Notes: a model not told the origin generated them from the letters alone. A stretch of DNA of 64,000 bases from Dugong dugon (GCA_030035585.1 CM057482.1:44125501-44189500); one strand, 5' to 3'. Shown: positions 21,600 to 34,388, numbered from the stretch's first letter. A program made the numbers and translations.

Positions 21600-22526
21600 T
21601 GCAGTCCTTACTAAAGGCTGTAGTCTTTTACCTTCATTAGTAAGTGCGTCAAATCACCTTCATTTTCAGCAAGCAAGGTTGTGTTATCTGCATATCACAG
21701 GTTGTTAATGGCTTCCTCCTATCCTGATGCTGCGCTCTTCCTCATATAATGTAGCTTCTTAGATTATTCGTTCAGCACGCAGATTGAATAAGTAATGTGA
21801 AAGGACACAATCCTGCAGCACAACTTTTCCAGTTATGAACCATGCAGTATCCCCTTGTTCTGTTCAAACAACTGTCTCTTGATCCATGTACAGGTTCCAC
21901 ATGAGCACAGTTAAGTGTCCAGAAATTCCCATTCTTTGCAGTGTTATCCGTAACTTGTTATGATCTACACAGTCAAACATCTTCATGTAAATCGATAACA
22001 AAGTAGTGCATTGGTCAAATCTGCTGCGAAAGACTTCTTTACAATTTTAAAAAGTAAAGATGTCACTATGATGACTAAGGTGCATCTGACCCAAGCCATG
22101 TTTTTTTAATCACCTCATATGCATGCAAAAGTTGGATAATAAAATAAGAAGATAGAAGAAGAATTGATAAATTCAAACTGTGGCATTGGCAAATAATACT
22201 GAATATACAATGTACTGTCCAAAGAATGAACTAATCAGTCATAGAAGAAATACAACTAGAATGTTCCTTAGAAGCAAGGATGGCAAACTTACACTCTCTA
22301 ACTTTGGTCACATAATAAGGAAATATCATTCACTAGAAAAGGACATAATGTTTAGTAAAGTAGAGACCAATGAAATCAAGAGAAAGCCTCAATGAGATGG
22401 ATTGACACAATAACTGCAACAATGGACTCAAATATTTTAACGATCATAAAGATGGTGCAGGGCTGGGTAATGTTTCATTCTGCTGTACATAAAGTCACCA
22501 CGAATCAGAGCCAACTTGATGGCAAC
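21600..22526 (+). mobile_element. RTE LINE with 5' inversion (copy C)
   Basis: 21600-22010 is RTE reverse-transcriptase sequence on the minus strand (AAGCAAGGTTGTGTTATCTG, CAGCACGCAGATTGAATAAG, ATCCCCTTGTTCTGTTCAAA). 22011-22526 is the RTE 3' part on the plus strand (AAATCTGCTGCGAAAGACTT to GAGCCAACTTGATGGCAAC). About 200 consensus bases are missing at the joint. This is the classic twin-priming layout. The RT piece is inverted and full of stops. Confidence 0.85.
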
Positions 22527-23032
22527 TGTCTTGGTCATCTAGTGCTACTATAACAGAAATACCACAGGTGGACAGCTTTAACAAAGAGAAATTTATTCTA
22601 TCACAGTTTAGTAGGCTAGAAGTCCAAATTCAGGACATCAGCTCCAGGGGAAGGCTTTCTCTGTCAGCTCTGGAGAAAGGTCCTTGTTAGCAATCTTCCC
22701 TTGGTCTGGGAGCATCTCAGTGCACAAACCTCAAGTCCAAAGGACACGCTCTGCTTCTGGTGCTGCTTTCTTGGTGATATGAGGTCCCCACATTTCTCTG
22801 CTTGCTTCTCTTTCTTATATCTCAAGAGAGACTGGCTTAAGACACTACCTAATCTCTTAGATCTCATGAGTAGAACTGCCACTAATCCACCTCATTACAT
22901 CATAGTGATAGGATTTACACAACATAGGGGAATCACATCAGATGACAAAATGGTAGACAATTGCACAGTACTGGGAATCATGACCTAGCCAAATTGACCC
23001 ACACTTTGGGTGACAGAATTCAATGCATGACA
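22527..23032 (-). mobile_element. MaLR-like solo LTR at the RTE tail
   Basis: Plus-strand text runs from TGTCTTGGTCATCTAGTGC to AATTCAATGCATGACA, the reverse complement of the MLT1-like family. It was inserted in the RTE tail; flanking GCAAC (22522-22526) and GCAAA (23033-23037) match at 4 of 5 positions. Confidence 0.88.
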
Positions 23033-23116
23033 GCAAATAATGACTACAATTATAATGTCAAAGAAAGATTTTTGTAAAGAGGAGAAAGGAACCATGTGGG
23101 TCTATAGTTCAATTGT

Positions 23117-23543
23117 TGTTATGGGTTAACTTTTGTCCCCCAATAGGACATGTTGAAGTCCTAATCCCTGGTACCTCTGAATGTGACCTTGTTTGAAAAC
23201 AGGGTCTGTGAAAATGTTATCAGTTAGTTAACATTAGGACATATTGAAGTAGGGTGAGTCCTAATTCACTCTGAGTGATATGCTATCAAAAATGAGAAGA
23301 GTCACAGAGAGACAGAGGGAAGATGGTCGTGCAATTACAGTTATGTTGCAGCTATAAGCCAAATAATGCCTGGGCCTACCAGAAGCTGAAAGACAGAAAG
23401 AATCTTCCCTTAGAGCCTTTATGGCCCTGCTAACACCCTAAATTTGAATTACTAGCCTCAAGAACTCTAAGACAATAAACTCCTGTTCTTATAAGCCACA
23501 CTGTTTATGGTATTTTGTTATAGTAGATCTAGGAAATTAATAG
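23117..23543 (+). mobile_element. MLT1-like solo LTR, plus strand
   Basis: A clear MLT1 order: TGTTATGGGTTAACTTTTGT, AGGACATGTTGAAGTCCTAA, GAATGTGACCTTGTTTG, AGGGTCTGTGAAAATG, then CAAGAACTCTAAGACAATAA and GGTATTTTGTTATAGTAG. It is the only plus-strand member among the MaLR-like LTRs here and has an older look. Confidence 0.88.
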
Positions 23544-23599
23544 AAAGGTGATTCCTCAAACCTGGCATGCAAAATCAGTCTGTCTTGATTTGACCCAAG

Positions 23600-23720
23600 T
23601 CATGGTGATCATACTAGGCTGTCCTTCAGAAACTTGTGAGGAATTTTTCAAAACTGCAGATTCCTGGGACGAAACCACCCTGGACCAACTGAATCTAAAT
23701 ACCCACAAAGAAGTTGATTT
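23600..23720 (+). mobile_element. Possible MER5A-like hAT fragment
   Basis: TTTCAAAACTGCAGATTCC followed by AAACCACCCTGGACCAACTG and AATCTAAATACC recalls the MER5A core. Weak, and the ends cannot be set. Confidence 0.3.
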
Positions 23721-24667
23721 GTGGAAGAAAAGGAAGACCCATCTCGAAATGGTTTATATAAGAAAGTTCACACAACAGGTAAGCATTGGTTAATAGAACA
23801 GTCCATCATGGGAACCCAGGTACTTTCCATCTGTCCTCACTACCAACTTCAATGTGTTGACTTTTGTGCTCAGGCTTGTCCCTCCTGGTTGCACAATGGG
23901 TGCTATAGCACATCTTTACACATGTCCATGAGCAGAACAGACTGCCCCTTCCTTCACCCTTAGTCTTCTCATTTGACTTACACTCACTTCTTTTTGCCAT
24001 AATTGCATCAAAGGTCCATTCCTAAATCTCCCCGGCCCAGTGAAATGGAATTAATATGATGAATATCTGATTAAGATTCTCCACCCTGGATTTGGGGAGT
24101 AAACAGGCTCACCTGAAATATATCGCCACTTTGTCAACAAGGGCTACCCCAGGGAGATGTCAATTGGGTAGGCAACCAGAAACATATACCACATTTTACA
24201 TTTTTTAAAACATACATATGTAAAAGATTCCCTGGTAAATTGTAGGCAGGTTGTGGAAAAGCAGTTTCTTGAGTTCCTTAATTTCATTAGGTTATATTTC
24301 ATCGTGCAATTACACATTTAATAACAGGATTGTAGAGTGGTCCTTGTCCCCACTTCTGCATGTAACCCCATACCATTCCAGCACTTTGATGACTTGGGAG
24401 GTCCAGGGTGAATGATCATTGTTCCACTCAAGGTGACCACCATCTTCAGTGAAAGCATTAGAGCCCCTCAAACAATGCTGTGAGCAAAGAATATAGAATA
24501 CAGGTTAGATGTAGCTAGTTCATTAACACTCAAGAGGACACTTTGGTCTCTCCCCAAAATATTTGGATTGCAGGAGGTGACACTGCAGAGAAATTGGAAG
24601 TCCTCCTTTGCAGATCAGAAAATATAAACTCGGTATATTTGCTTCAAAGTGAGAAGTCATATGGGAG

Positions 24668-24703
<36 letters not shown>

Positions 24704-25857
24704 CCAGAACTTCCCCCCACCCAGGGTTATAACCCCTTTGTATTTCCTTCCAGTATCTCCACACCATCAGAAATGTACTACATTGTTAGTGTCCTAAATT
24801 TAATATAAGAAATTATTTAGATGACTGTAGTGGTGCTTAAAGAGCAAAAAGAGAACACTGAGGTAGGGGACCCAAAGGTGGTAACTGGGAGAACAGAAGG
24901 GAAGTAGTTGGGGTTATCAGAACATGGGAGCTCAGAGGAAGGGCTCCATGGTGCTGGGGCTGAGAACTCCAAGGAGGGCACATGTTGGGCCGCTGCTCTC
25001 TATAAGGACACAATGAGGCTGACCTGGAAGTGCTAAATGAAGCCAGGGGTGGGAAACCACTGTCATTGTTGGAGCAACAGTAAAAGGGACAAGAAGCAAA
25101 CAGGCAAGAGCCAGCCTCTCCTTCCTCCTCCAGCCTGTAGTGTTTCTCTGTATCATCCCCTACTGGCAGGGCCTAACAAGGGCAACTTGTCAAGTAGGAA
25201 GGTTGTTTGCAGAGTTTCTGTCTCAATATCACAAAAGGCAGATTTGAAGCTGGGAGAAAATCTGTAAATGACTGGCACAGCCTAAGTCTCCTCCCCATAA
25301 CCCGCAATAATATATATCTAGGGAAGAGACGATTTTAATTAGTGGTCATTCAAGAAACATACTGGGAAAATAAGTTACATCACAACTTCTCTGGGCGTAT
25401 TAGCCCTAATTGTCTCAACACCAGAGGAAGAGCTACTACAGACAACGTTTTAAGAAACAAAAAAATGTTAAGCTGATGATTACTCTTACAGAGTTACTTC
25501 TAAATTCTTATCTCTTCTTTCACTCAAAACCACAATCTATTCATATCTGATCTTTATGATATTATAGAGCACCAAAAAATAAAATAAACATAAATATAAA
25601 AAGATCACAGTGTATCCACTCTTTGCTCTCCATGACTCACCCCGTGGCCAGAAGCAAGACAATTCTTACCTGAAACATGAGAAAATTGAATAAGTACACA
25701 TTCTATCTCATAGGATTCTAGTGAACAAATTTCAGTACGGTATGTTCGGTGTGTTTTCTAACACACTTCCCTACATATGTGTTTAAAATATTTTGTCAAA
25801 GAAAAATTGAGTATTTTACATTAAGGAAAACTGTCTGCAAAAGCATTTGTCCTATTA
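23721..25857. other. Mostly single-copy non-coding sequence
   Basis: No gene or repeat family is recognised except the GT microsatellite. The part at 24900-25260 is GC-richer with short open frames on both strands, none with a domain. Confidence 0.4.
24668..24702. repeat. (GT)n microsatellite
   Basis: An uninterrupted TG run of about seventeen units between GGGAGA and TAACCAG. Likely polymorphic in length. Confidence 0.97.
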
Positions 25858-26016
25858 CAAAAAAACTGTGCTGCAGAGTCAATTCCAACTCATAGCAACC
25901 CTATAGGACAGAGTAGAAATACCCCATAAGGTTTCCAAGGAATGGCTGGTGGATTCGAACTGCTGACCTTTCAGTTAGCAGCCGAGGTCTTAACCACCAC
26001 ACCACTGGGGTTCCTT
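25858..26016 (-). mobile_element. AfroSINE, minus strand
   Basis: Tail AAAAAAACTGTGCTGCAGAG, then GACAGAGTAGAAATACCCC, GGTGGATTCGAACTGCTGAC and head CACCACTGGGGTTCC. Possible duplication TTTGTCCTATTA and TTTGTCTTAGTA on the flanks. Confidence 0.92.
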
Positions 26017-27744
26017 TGTCTTAGTAGGCTGCTAAAAATATACTTGGAAATAAGTGGAGAAATTTGTTGCTGAAGAGTATGATCTTTATTGAGGTTTCAT
26101 TTCTAGGTAATTAAAAGATTGATGATGTTTTGTCAGCAATTGAGACAAAGTTTGAGTCTGAAGTCAATATGGGATTTCATTTTCCAACTCTACCACTTAC
26201 TCATCAGTTTTCATAAAGGAAATTTGCAAATAACTGCACACAGCTCTGCATGTCAGATTCTTTGTGATTGGGGATGCTGACTGTCCTCTTCTAAGTGCCC
26301 ACAAAGACCACCTCTCACAGGTTGCACAGTAGGAAGGAGACACAAATAACTAAAAGAGGAAATAAGTGGACTCTGCCTTTTTACCCCATGAACTGATTTT
26401 CTACTCCTACTTATCTCAATGCTAGGAAAAGAAAAGGAACCAGAGATATTAGCAGAAAGAAGGCAGGGGGACTAATTTGTCAGCCTCTTTAGCACTGTTG
26501 AGATGCTTATTCATATTTCTCAAGCGTTAAAGTAAAAGCAGAAAATGTCATTACTAATAACCATCTCCCCTGACTCCACCCCACCATAAAAACTCTTAAC
26601 ATGAATAGAGAGGCTTCATTATTTCACACACATACACAAACACCCACACACGCACACAGAAGACAAATTGCCTTGCAACAGGGCTGGCTGGCAAAGAAGT
26701 TTTATCCACCAAGATCTTAAAGGAGCAGTTGGAATGGAGGTGCTCTTTGCCAATGGCATGAGGTTTGATAACTGAATCCACCTCTCTTTTAGTATTTATT
26801 CTTAGGTCTTTCTTTATTCTTGGGATCTGTAGAGGGTAGTCCCTGTCTCTCTACCTTTCTTTCATTCCTGAAAACCAAAGTAAGAGATAGAGGAAGGAGA
26901 AAGCTTAGTAGATGGTTGGGGAGAATGCTATGTGGTTCTTCCCAAAGGTCATTTGCAGTTCATTTCTAGAAAGAACAAATACAGAGGATTCCAATAGGGT
27001 CTACATGAAGACACTACCATTTTTGTCACCTGTGTCTTGCATATGTTGTTGAACTCTGTGGGCCTGTTATTACACAGACTCCTATCACCAGAGCTGTCTG
27101 AAACCAGTACACTGTTTTCCTGCCTCCATGAGGTACATATTGTTATACACTTGTCACCAAAACTCATTCTGGTTTCAGAGACAGGGGACAAAGGGACTGT
27201 GAGCCTGTGGAGCAAGAAAGAGGCATAAATCCAATTCCAGTGATCATATGTCCCCGCCCAGAGTCCAGGATGGGAGAGTCATCCCCTGAGAAAGGACGGT
27301 GCAGTCCAGGGTGAGAGGTGGGCACAGCTTGATTTATTCCTTTAAATATTTAAATATATGGTATGTGGGCCTTCATTGGTGCTATTTCCCTGGGCCTCAT
27401 AAATTTTGGGGGCAAAACTGGGAAAGTGCTTCATAATCCTTAGTCGGAACTGATAATAATTAACTCTAAATCACAGCATAAAATCTCTGAATTGTTTGTA
27501 AATCCATAATGCATAAGCATATGCTGTTAGTAATAATCAAAGATATATATGCAAATGGTTATCTGTGTTTTGATAGAAAATACATGTTAACTGTTCAGCA
27601 GGCAACCTCATTATTACTGATCCCCAGTTGAGTGTCCTCAATTCAACCCCAATTTGGTGAGGTGGAATATGGTTAAGACTGTGTTATATAATAACATATT
27701 TTTGGATCATATTCATCTTTATATCAATGCAGTCATAAGTATAA
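26017..27744. other. Single-copy non-coding sequence
   Basis: No repeat family or coding region recognised. Contains a short CA-rich run (CACACACATACACAAACACC near 26625) and AT-rich stretches near 27340-27560. Open frames at 26596-26781 and 26949-27228 lack domains and overlap on opposite strands. Confidence 0.4.
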
Positions 27745-28847
27745 TTTTTAACTTTTTAAAAAAGATTTTATTGTGTTTTAGGTGAAAGCTTACAAAGTCA
27801 GTTAGGTTCCCATTTAACAATTTTTGTACACATTATTCAATGACATTGGTAACAATTTTTTCAATGTGTCAACATTCTCATTCTTTCCATTCTATTTGTT
27901 CTGTTTCCATTTATCTAGCTTCCCTGTCCTTCCTTGCCTTCTCATCTTTGCTTTTGGGTAAATGTTGACTGTTTGGTCTCATATTTGATTGTTTAAGGGA
28001 GTGTATTCCTCATGGGTGATATTTTTATTTTATAAGCCAATCTATTATTTGTCTGAAAGGAGACCTCCAGGAGTGACTTCAGTTCCAAGTTAAAAGGGTA
28101 TCTTAAAGCAATGGTCTCAGAATTTCTACAGTCTCAATCAATCCAGTAAGTCTGTCTTTTTAGGAATCTGAGTTTTATTCTACATTTTTCTCCAATTCTA
28201 TCTGGAAATTTCTATTGTGTCCCTGGTCAGAATGGTCAGTGGTAGCATCCAGGTACCAGCTAGTTCTTCTGGTCTAAGGCTAGAAGAGGTCATGGTTCAT
28301 GTGGGCTATTAGTCCTGCAGACTAGTTTTTTCTTTGAGTCTTTAGTTCCTTTCATTCTCTTTTGCTGTAAATGGGAAGAGACCAATAGTTGTATTTAGAT
28401 GGCTAATAACAAGCTTTTAAGATCCCAGACTATACTCACCAAACTAGGATATAGAACATTAACTTCATGAACTATGTTGTGCTAATTGACTGAGTTGTCC
28501 TACAAGACTATGGTCTCAAGCCCTTTAACCCAGTAAACCAACCACACAAGGTGTTTCGATAGGTCCAGGAGGTCTTTGTAACTGAGACCCCTATGTGCTT
28601 TATTATATATATGAATATATATGTAGCACGTCCAAACATATATATACTTACGCTTACAAATATACCTATGTATGCATGGGCATGTACTCACATATACTTT
28701 CCTATACACATGTAGCATATATGTCTACCTCTGTAACCACACACATATATTTTTATTATTACTGTTGTTGCAAAATTGTATGTAACATTTACCATAACTG
28801 TCCTTTATTCTTGCATAACTCTCAGTGTCTTCATCTACCTTAGTCAA
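27745..28847 (-). mobile_element. L1 3' UTR, minus strand
   Basis: Plus-strand text TTTTATTGTGTTTTAGGTG, AAGCTTACAAAGTCAGTTAG, GACATTGGTAACAATTTTTT and later AACAAGCTTTTAAGATCCC is the reverse of the lineage L1 3' UTR seen at 13.8 and 58.2 kb, in a longer subfamily form. No coding part remains. The last 250 bases contain AT-rich TATATATG tracts. Confidence 0.75.
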
Positions 28848-29118
28848 TGTCTTAGTTATCTAGTGCTGCTATAACAGAAATACCACAAGTAGATAGCTTT
28901 AACAAACAGAAATTGAGTCTCTCAGTCTAGGAGGCTAGAAGTCCAAATTCAGGGTACGAGCTCCAGGGGGAGGCTTTCTCTCTTTTGGTTCTAGGAGAAG
29001 GTCTTAGTCAGCAATCTTCTCTTCCCTAGTCTAGGAGCTTCTCAGTACAGGAACCCTGGATTCAAATAACTCGCTGTGCTACCAGTGCTGCTTTCTTGGT
29101 GGTATGAGGTCCCCCTGT
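28848..29118 (-). mobile_element. MaLR-like LTR, truncated
   Basis: Starts TGTCTTAGTTATCTAGTGC and follows the family through TTCTTGGTGGTATGAGGTCC, then stops. The remaining 200 or so bases of the LTR are absent and unrelated sequence follows. Confidence 0.88.
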
Positions 29119-29525
29119 AACTAAGGCACTGTATCTCTACTCTGTTTCCCAATTTCTCTCCAATTATATTATGTCATATATTCTTACAGTCAATGTTGCC
29201 ACTTGCCTCTTTCCTGTCAACCCTCCAGTTCTGTCTCTGACTACCTCTCTGGTGAAACTGTTGACCTTCTAATAGCTGACTAGAGTGGATTCTCTGCACA
29301 GTATGTGACCTTACACCTCTGGGAGCTTAACCCAGTGGATTGTCCCTTCATCTCCTTCCTACCTATCCCCAAACTCTTTCTTATGGTTGGGGGCAATTCT
29401 CTTTCATTTTAAGTCTCTGCTTCCTTCACTACATTGCTCCTGGGCTATCTTCTGCTGGTCTCCCTTAAATAGGAGCATTTCCCAGGCTGCTTCTTCAGGG
29501 CTCTTTTTTTTACCTATGCAGTGTA
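29119..29525. other. Unclassified non-coding sequence
   Basis: Pyrimidine-rich on the plus strand (ACTCTGTTTCCCAATTTCTC, CTCCTTCCTACCTATCCCC). I cannot name a repeat family or see a gene. Confidence 0.4.
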
Positions 29526-29553
29526 GGATATCACTGCTGATGTCAGAGGGATC

Positions 29554-30028
29554 TTGGCTGAAAGCAGAGACTATCAGAAAGATGTTTACCTGTATTTTAT
29601 TGACTGTGCAAAGGCATCCGACAGTGTGGATCATAATAAATTATCATTAACATTGCGAAGAATGGGAATTCCAGAACACTTAATTGTGCCAGTGAGGAAC
29701 CTGTACATAGACCAAGTGGAAGATGTTCATACAGAACAAGGGGAAACTGCAGTTCAAAATCAGGAAAGGTGTGCATCACGGTTGTATCCTTTCAACATAT
29801 TTATTCCATCTGTATGCTGAGCAAATAATTAGAGAAGCTGGACTATATAAAGAAGAACATGCCATCAGGATTGGAGGACAACTCATTAACAACCTGCGAT
29901 ATGCAGATGACACAACCTTGCTTGCTGAAAGTGAAGAGAACTTGAAGCACTTACTGATGAAGATCAATGACTACAAGTTTCAGTATGGATTACACCTCAA
30001 CATAAACAAAAAAAATATCCTTATATCA
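29554..30028 (+). pseudogene. RTE reverse transcriptase, C-terminal part, one frameshift
   Basis: Two overlapping frames, 29554-29820 and 29723-30031, together cover the RT palm. The first holds DVYLYFIDCAKASDSVDHNK and GIPEHLIVPVRNLYIDQ; the second holds GVHHGCILSTYLFHLYAEQI, then NNLRYADDTTLLAESEENL. The YADD catalytic motif (29900-29911) is intact. The shift between frames lies near 29740. The N-terminal half and the endonuclease are absent, so the enzyme is not functional. Confidence 0.88.
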
Positions 30029-30325
30029 TAAGTGGAGAAAATATTGAAGTTGTCAAGGATTTCATTTTACTTGGATCCACAATCAATGCCCATGAAACAG
30101 CAGTCAAGAGAAATCAAATGACATATTGCATTGGGAAAAACTGCCACAAAAGATCTCTTTAAAGTTTTTAAAAAAAAAAAAATGATGTGACTTTGAGGAC
30201 TAAGATGCACCTGACCCAAGCTATGGTATTTTCAATTGCCTCATATGCATTGAAATCTGGACAATAAATAAGGAAGATTAAAGAAGAATTGATGCCTTTG
30301 AATTATGGTGTTGGAGAAGAATATT

Positions 30326-30397
30326 GAATATACCATGGACTTCCAGAAGAACAAACAATCTGAATATACCATGGACTTCCAGAAGAACAAACAATCA
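30326..30397 (+). repeat. 36-bp tandem duplication in the RTE
   Basis: GAATATACCATGGACTTCC and the following 17 bases occur twice in succession, with only the last base differing (T, then A). The unit is 12 codons (EYTMDFQKNKQS), so the reading frame is kept. Confidence 0.95.
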
Positions 30398-31310
30398 GTC
30401 TCGGAAGAAGTACAGCCAGAATGCTCCTTAAAAGTGAGGATGGCGAGACTTCTTCTCACTTACTTCGAACATGTTATCAGGAAGGATCAGTCCCCTGGAG
30501 AAGGGTATCATACTGAGTAAAGCAGAGGGTCAAGAAAAAAAAGGAAGATCCTCAACAGTATGGATTGACACAGTGGCTGCAACAATGGACTCAAAGATAG
30601 CAATGATTGTGACGATGGCCCAGGAAAGGGCAGTATTTTGTTCTGTTGTACATAGGGTCGCTATGAGTCAGAACCAACTCAACAGCACCTAACAACAACA
30701 GTAATCTTGTACTTACCAATTTGCTGAAACTTCTATTAATTCTAGTAAGTTTCTTGTGAACTCTCTTGGATATTCTAGGTATGGCATCATGTCATCTGCA
30801 AATAGGGATAGTTTTTCTTCTTCTTTTCCAATTTGAGTACCTTTTATTTCCCTTTCTTACCTTATTGCTCTGGCTAGGACTTCCAGTACAATATTGAATA
30901 AGAGTGGTGACAATGAGTATCTTTGTCTCATTCCCGTTCTCAAGGGAATACTTTTAATCTCTCTCCATTGAGAATAATGTCAGTTGTTGGTTTTGCATAT
31001 ATGCCCTTAATTATGTTGAGGAATTTCCCTTCTATTCCTACTTTGTTGAGGGTTTTTATCAGGAAAGTGTGTTGGGTTTTATCAAATACCTTTTCTGCAT
31101 CTATTGAGATATAACGTGATTCTTTTCCTTTGTTTCATTTATGTGGTAAATTATGCTGATTGATTTTCTAATGTTGAACCACTCTTGTACCTTTGGTACA
31201 AATCCCACCCGATCAAGAAGTATTATTTTTTTGATATGCTGTTAAATTTTGTTGGCTAGAATTTTGTGGAGAATTTTTGCATCTATATTCATAAGGAGTA
31301 TTGGTCTGTG

Positions 31311-31462
31311 TGGCCCTGGTGGCGCATTGATCAATAGCTTGGCTGCTAACCAAAAGGTCAGCAGTTCAAATCCACCAGCTGCTCCTTGGAAACCCTAAGT
31401 TCTACTCTGTCCTATAGGGTTGCTATGAGTTGGAATCTACTCAACAGCAATGGCTTTGGTAT
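31311..31462 (+). mobile_element. AfroSINE in L1
   Basis: GGCCCTGGTGGCGCATTGATC to CAACAGCAATGGC. The flanking L1 text AGTATTGGTCTGT and GGTATTGGTGTGT is duplicated (13 bp, two differences). A poly-T stretch at 31470-31493 follows in the L1. Confidence 0.93.
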
Positions 31463-32509
31463 TGGTGTGTAATTTTTTTTTTTTTTTTTTTTTTGGTATC
31501 TTTGCCTAGGTTTGATAATAGGGTTATGCCAGCTTCATAGAATGAATTTGGGAGTATGCCTTCCTTTTCTATGTTCTGGAATATTTTGAGTAGAATTGGT
31601 GTCAACTCTTATCTGAATGTTTGGTACAATTCTCCAGTGAAGCCATCTGGGCCAGGGCATTTTATTGTTGGGAGTTTTTTGATTACCTCTTCAATTTATT
31701 ATTTTGTTATAGATCTATTTTGATTTTCTACCTTTATTTGTGTTTCTTTAGGTAAGTAGTGTTTGCAGAAATTTGTCCATATTTTTCTATTTTTTCAAAT
31801 TTATTGTAGTACAATTTTTCATAGTATTCTGTTATTATCCTCTTTATCTCAGTTGGTACTGTTTTACTGTCACCCATTTCATTTCTTATTTTGATTATTT
31901 GCTTCTTCTCATTTTTTCATCTGTCAATTTGGCCAGGGGTTTGTCAATTTTATTGATCCTCTCAAAGAACCAACTTACAGTCTTGTTTATTATTTCTATT
32001 TTTTTTTTCTATTTCATTTCTTTCTGCTCTGATCTTTATTATTTCCTTTTCTGATGGCTGTGGATTTCTTTTGCCATTCCTTTGTATTTGTTCACATTGT
32101 TGAGTTAAGTTATTGACTTTGGACCTTTCTTTTTTGATGTGTGCATTTATTGCCATGAATTTTCCAGCACTGCTTTTGCTGTGTCCCAAAGGTTTTGCTA
32201 CGTTGTGTTCTCATTCTCATTTGATTCCAAGAATTTTTAATTTCATTTTTAATTTGTTTTTTAAGGAAGGTGTTATTCAGTTTCCATGTATTTAATTTTT
32301 TCCTTGTTTGTTTTCTGTTATTGATTTCTAGATTTATAGTGTTATATTCAGAGAAGATGCTTTGTATTATTTCAATGTTTTTGAACTTATTGAGGCTTGC
32401 TTTGTAGCCTAAAATATGGTCTATTCTGGAGAATGATCATGTGCATTGAAGAATAATGTGCTCCATGCTGCTGTTGGGTGGTGTATTCTGTGTATGTCTA
32501 TTAGGTCAA

Positions 32510-33082
32510 TGTGATGGTTAAGATTGTGTGTCAACTTGGCTGGGTCATGATTCTCAGTGTTTTGGCAGTAGTATAATGTTGTGATCACTTCCCTGTTGAG
32601 ATTTGATATGGGATCACCACCATGATAGGATCTGCTGTGAATTGGATCCAGCAGGGTTGGAGCCTGTGGTGGTCACCACCCCCTCAGACTTCATCTCTCC
32701 ACCCTCCACTGCCTGGTCCTTCCTGCTGTCCTTGCCAGGGTTTTTGCTTGTTCTGGATCCTGCAGCTGGCTCCTGTTTGTCTGACTTCCAGCTCTTGGGA
32801 CTTGAACTAGCAGCCTAGCTTCAGTTTTTCCTGCCAATCTTGAGATTCATCGATCTTCACAGCCTGTGAGCAAAAGCCCTGATCTCTGGCCTGCCTATCT
32901 TGGGTTTGCCAGCCCCTGTGGATACATGAATCAGAAGAAGCCTCTTTCCTGCCCCACAGACTTGGGACATTACAGCCTTTAAAGCTTCATGAGCCATTTC
33001 CTTGATATAAATCTCTCTCTCTACATATATATATTTATACACTTTACTAGTTTTGTTTCTTTAGAGAACCCAGCCTAAGACA
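32510..33082 (+). mobile_element. MLT2-like (ERVL) solo LTR with exact 5-bp duplication
   Basis: TGTGATGGTTAAGATTGTGTG to GAACCCAGCCTAAGACA is the ERVL MLT2 pattern. GTCAA at 32505-32509 and 33083-33087 is duplicated, and removing the LTR plus one copy restores unbroken L1 text (CTATTAGGTCAAGTTG). It is a solo LTR left by recombination, with no internal genes. Confidence 0.93.
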
Positions 33083-34388
33083 GTCAAGTTGTTTGATTGT
33101 GTTATTTAGATCTTCTGTATCTTTGCTGAGTTTATTTCTAGTTGCTCTGCCCATTTTCAAAAGTAGTGTGTTAAAGTCCCTTACTATTACTATAGAACCG
33201 CCTATTTATCTTTTCAATTCTGATAATTTGTTTTGTATATTTTGGACCTTTGTCATTGGAGGCATAAATATTTATTATTGTTATGTCTTGCTGGTGAGTT
33301 GACACTTTAATCACTATATAACACCCTTTTTGTCTCTTACAATGGATTTTTGCTTAAAGCCTATTTTATCAGAAATTGTTATTGCCACTTCTGCTGTCTT
33401 TTGGTTACTGTTTGTTTGATATATATTTTTTCCATCCTTTGATTGTTAACCTACTTATGCCTTTGTGTCTAAGGTGTGTCTCTTGCGGGCAACATATTGA
33501 TGAATCTTTTTTATCCGTTCTACTACACTCTGCCACCTGACTGGTGCCTTTAATTATTGTATTGAGTGTGATTATCGATAGGTAAGAACTCACTGCTGGA
33601 ATTTCTTTATCTATTTTTTTTTTTTGTGTGTGTGATATTAATGGTTTCTTTGTTCCTTTTAATTTTTTGCCCTGCGTTCTTTTTCTATATGGTTTTTATT
33701 TTTCCAATCATCCATTGTTGTTTGTTTGTTGACTGAGTCTTTTTCTTCTTCTTCTTTACTATGGTGAGTAGATTTATTAAGTTTCTTTGTGGTTACCATG
33801 CAATTTACCTTTATCCTCCTAAGTTTGAAACAGTCTTATATTTTGAAATCTCCTTGATTTACTCTCTGTATTGAAGTTCTATAACTACACCATTTGTTCC
33901 TTTTTTTGTTTTGAAGTTGTCGTTGGTTACAGTTTAACATCTCTTGTTCCCTGTAATCAATTCAGCAGCTTCGTTTTACTTTTGTGAAGTTTTTCTCTGA
34001 GTTGGTGCGTGTGTCTTTATCTCAGGTTGCTGTCTGATGTTCTTAGTTCTCTGTCCTACAGGTTCCCTTTAGTATTTCTTGTAAGGCTGGTCTGGTTTTT
34101 ACAAATGTCCTTAATTTCTGTTTATTTGGGAATGTCCTAGTTTCCCATCAGTTTTGGAAGACAGTTTTGCTGGATATATGACTGTTGGTTAGAAATTCCT
34201 TCCTCTCAAGATTGTATATATGTCATCCCATTGCCTTCATATCTGCATGGTTTCTGATGAAAAATTAGCATTTAGTCTTATTGGTGCCCCTTTGTAAGTG
34301 ATATTTCATTTTTCATGAGCTTCTCTAAAAATTCTTTCATTTTTGGTTTTGAAAAGTTTGATTATGATATGTTTTGGTGAATTTTGTG

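Larger units (their letters stand above)
29526..30706 (+). mobile_element. RTE LINE, 5'-truncated (copy B)
   Basis: Starts inside the RT domain (GGATATCACTGCTGATGTCA) and runs to the RTE terminus (CTGTTGTACATAGGGTCGC, CAGCACCTAACAACAACA). It is the best-preserved RT in the window. A 36-bp tandem duplication lies at 30326-30397. Confidence 0.9.
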
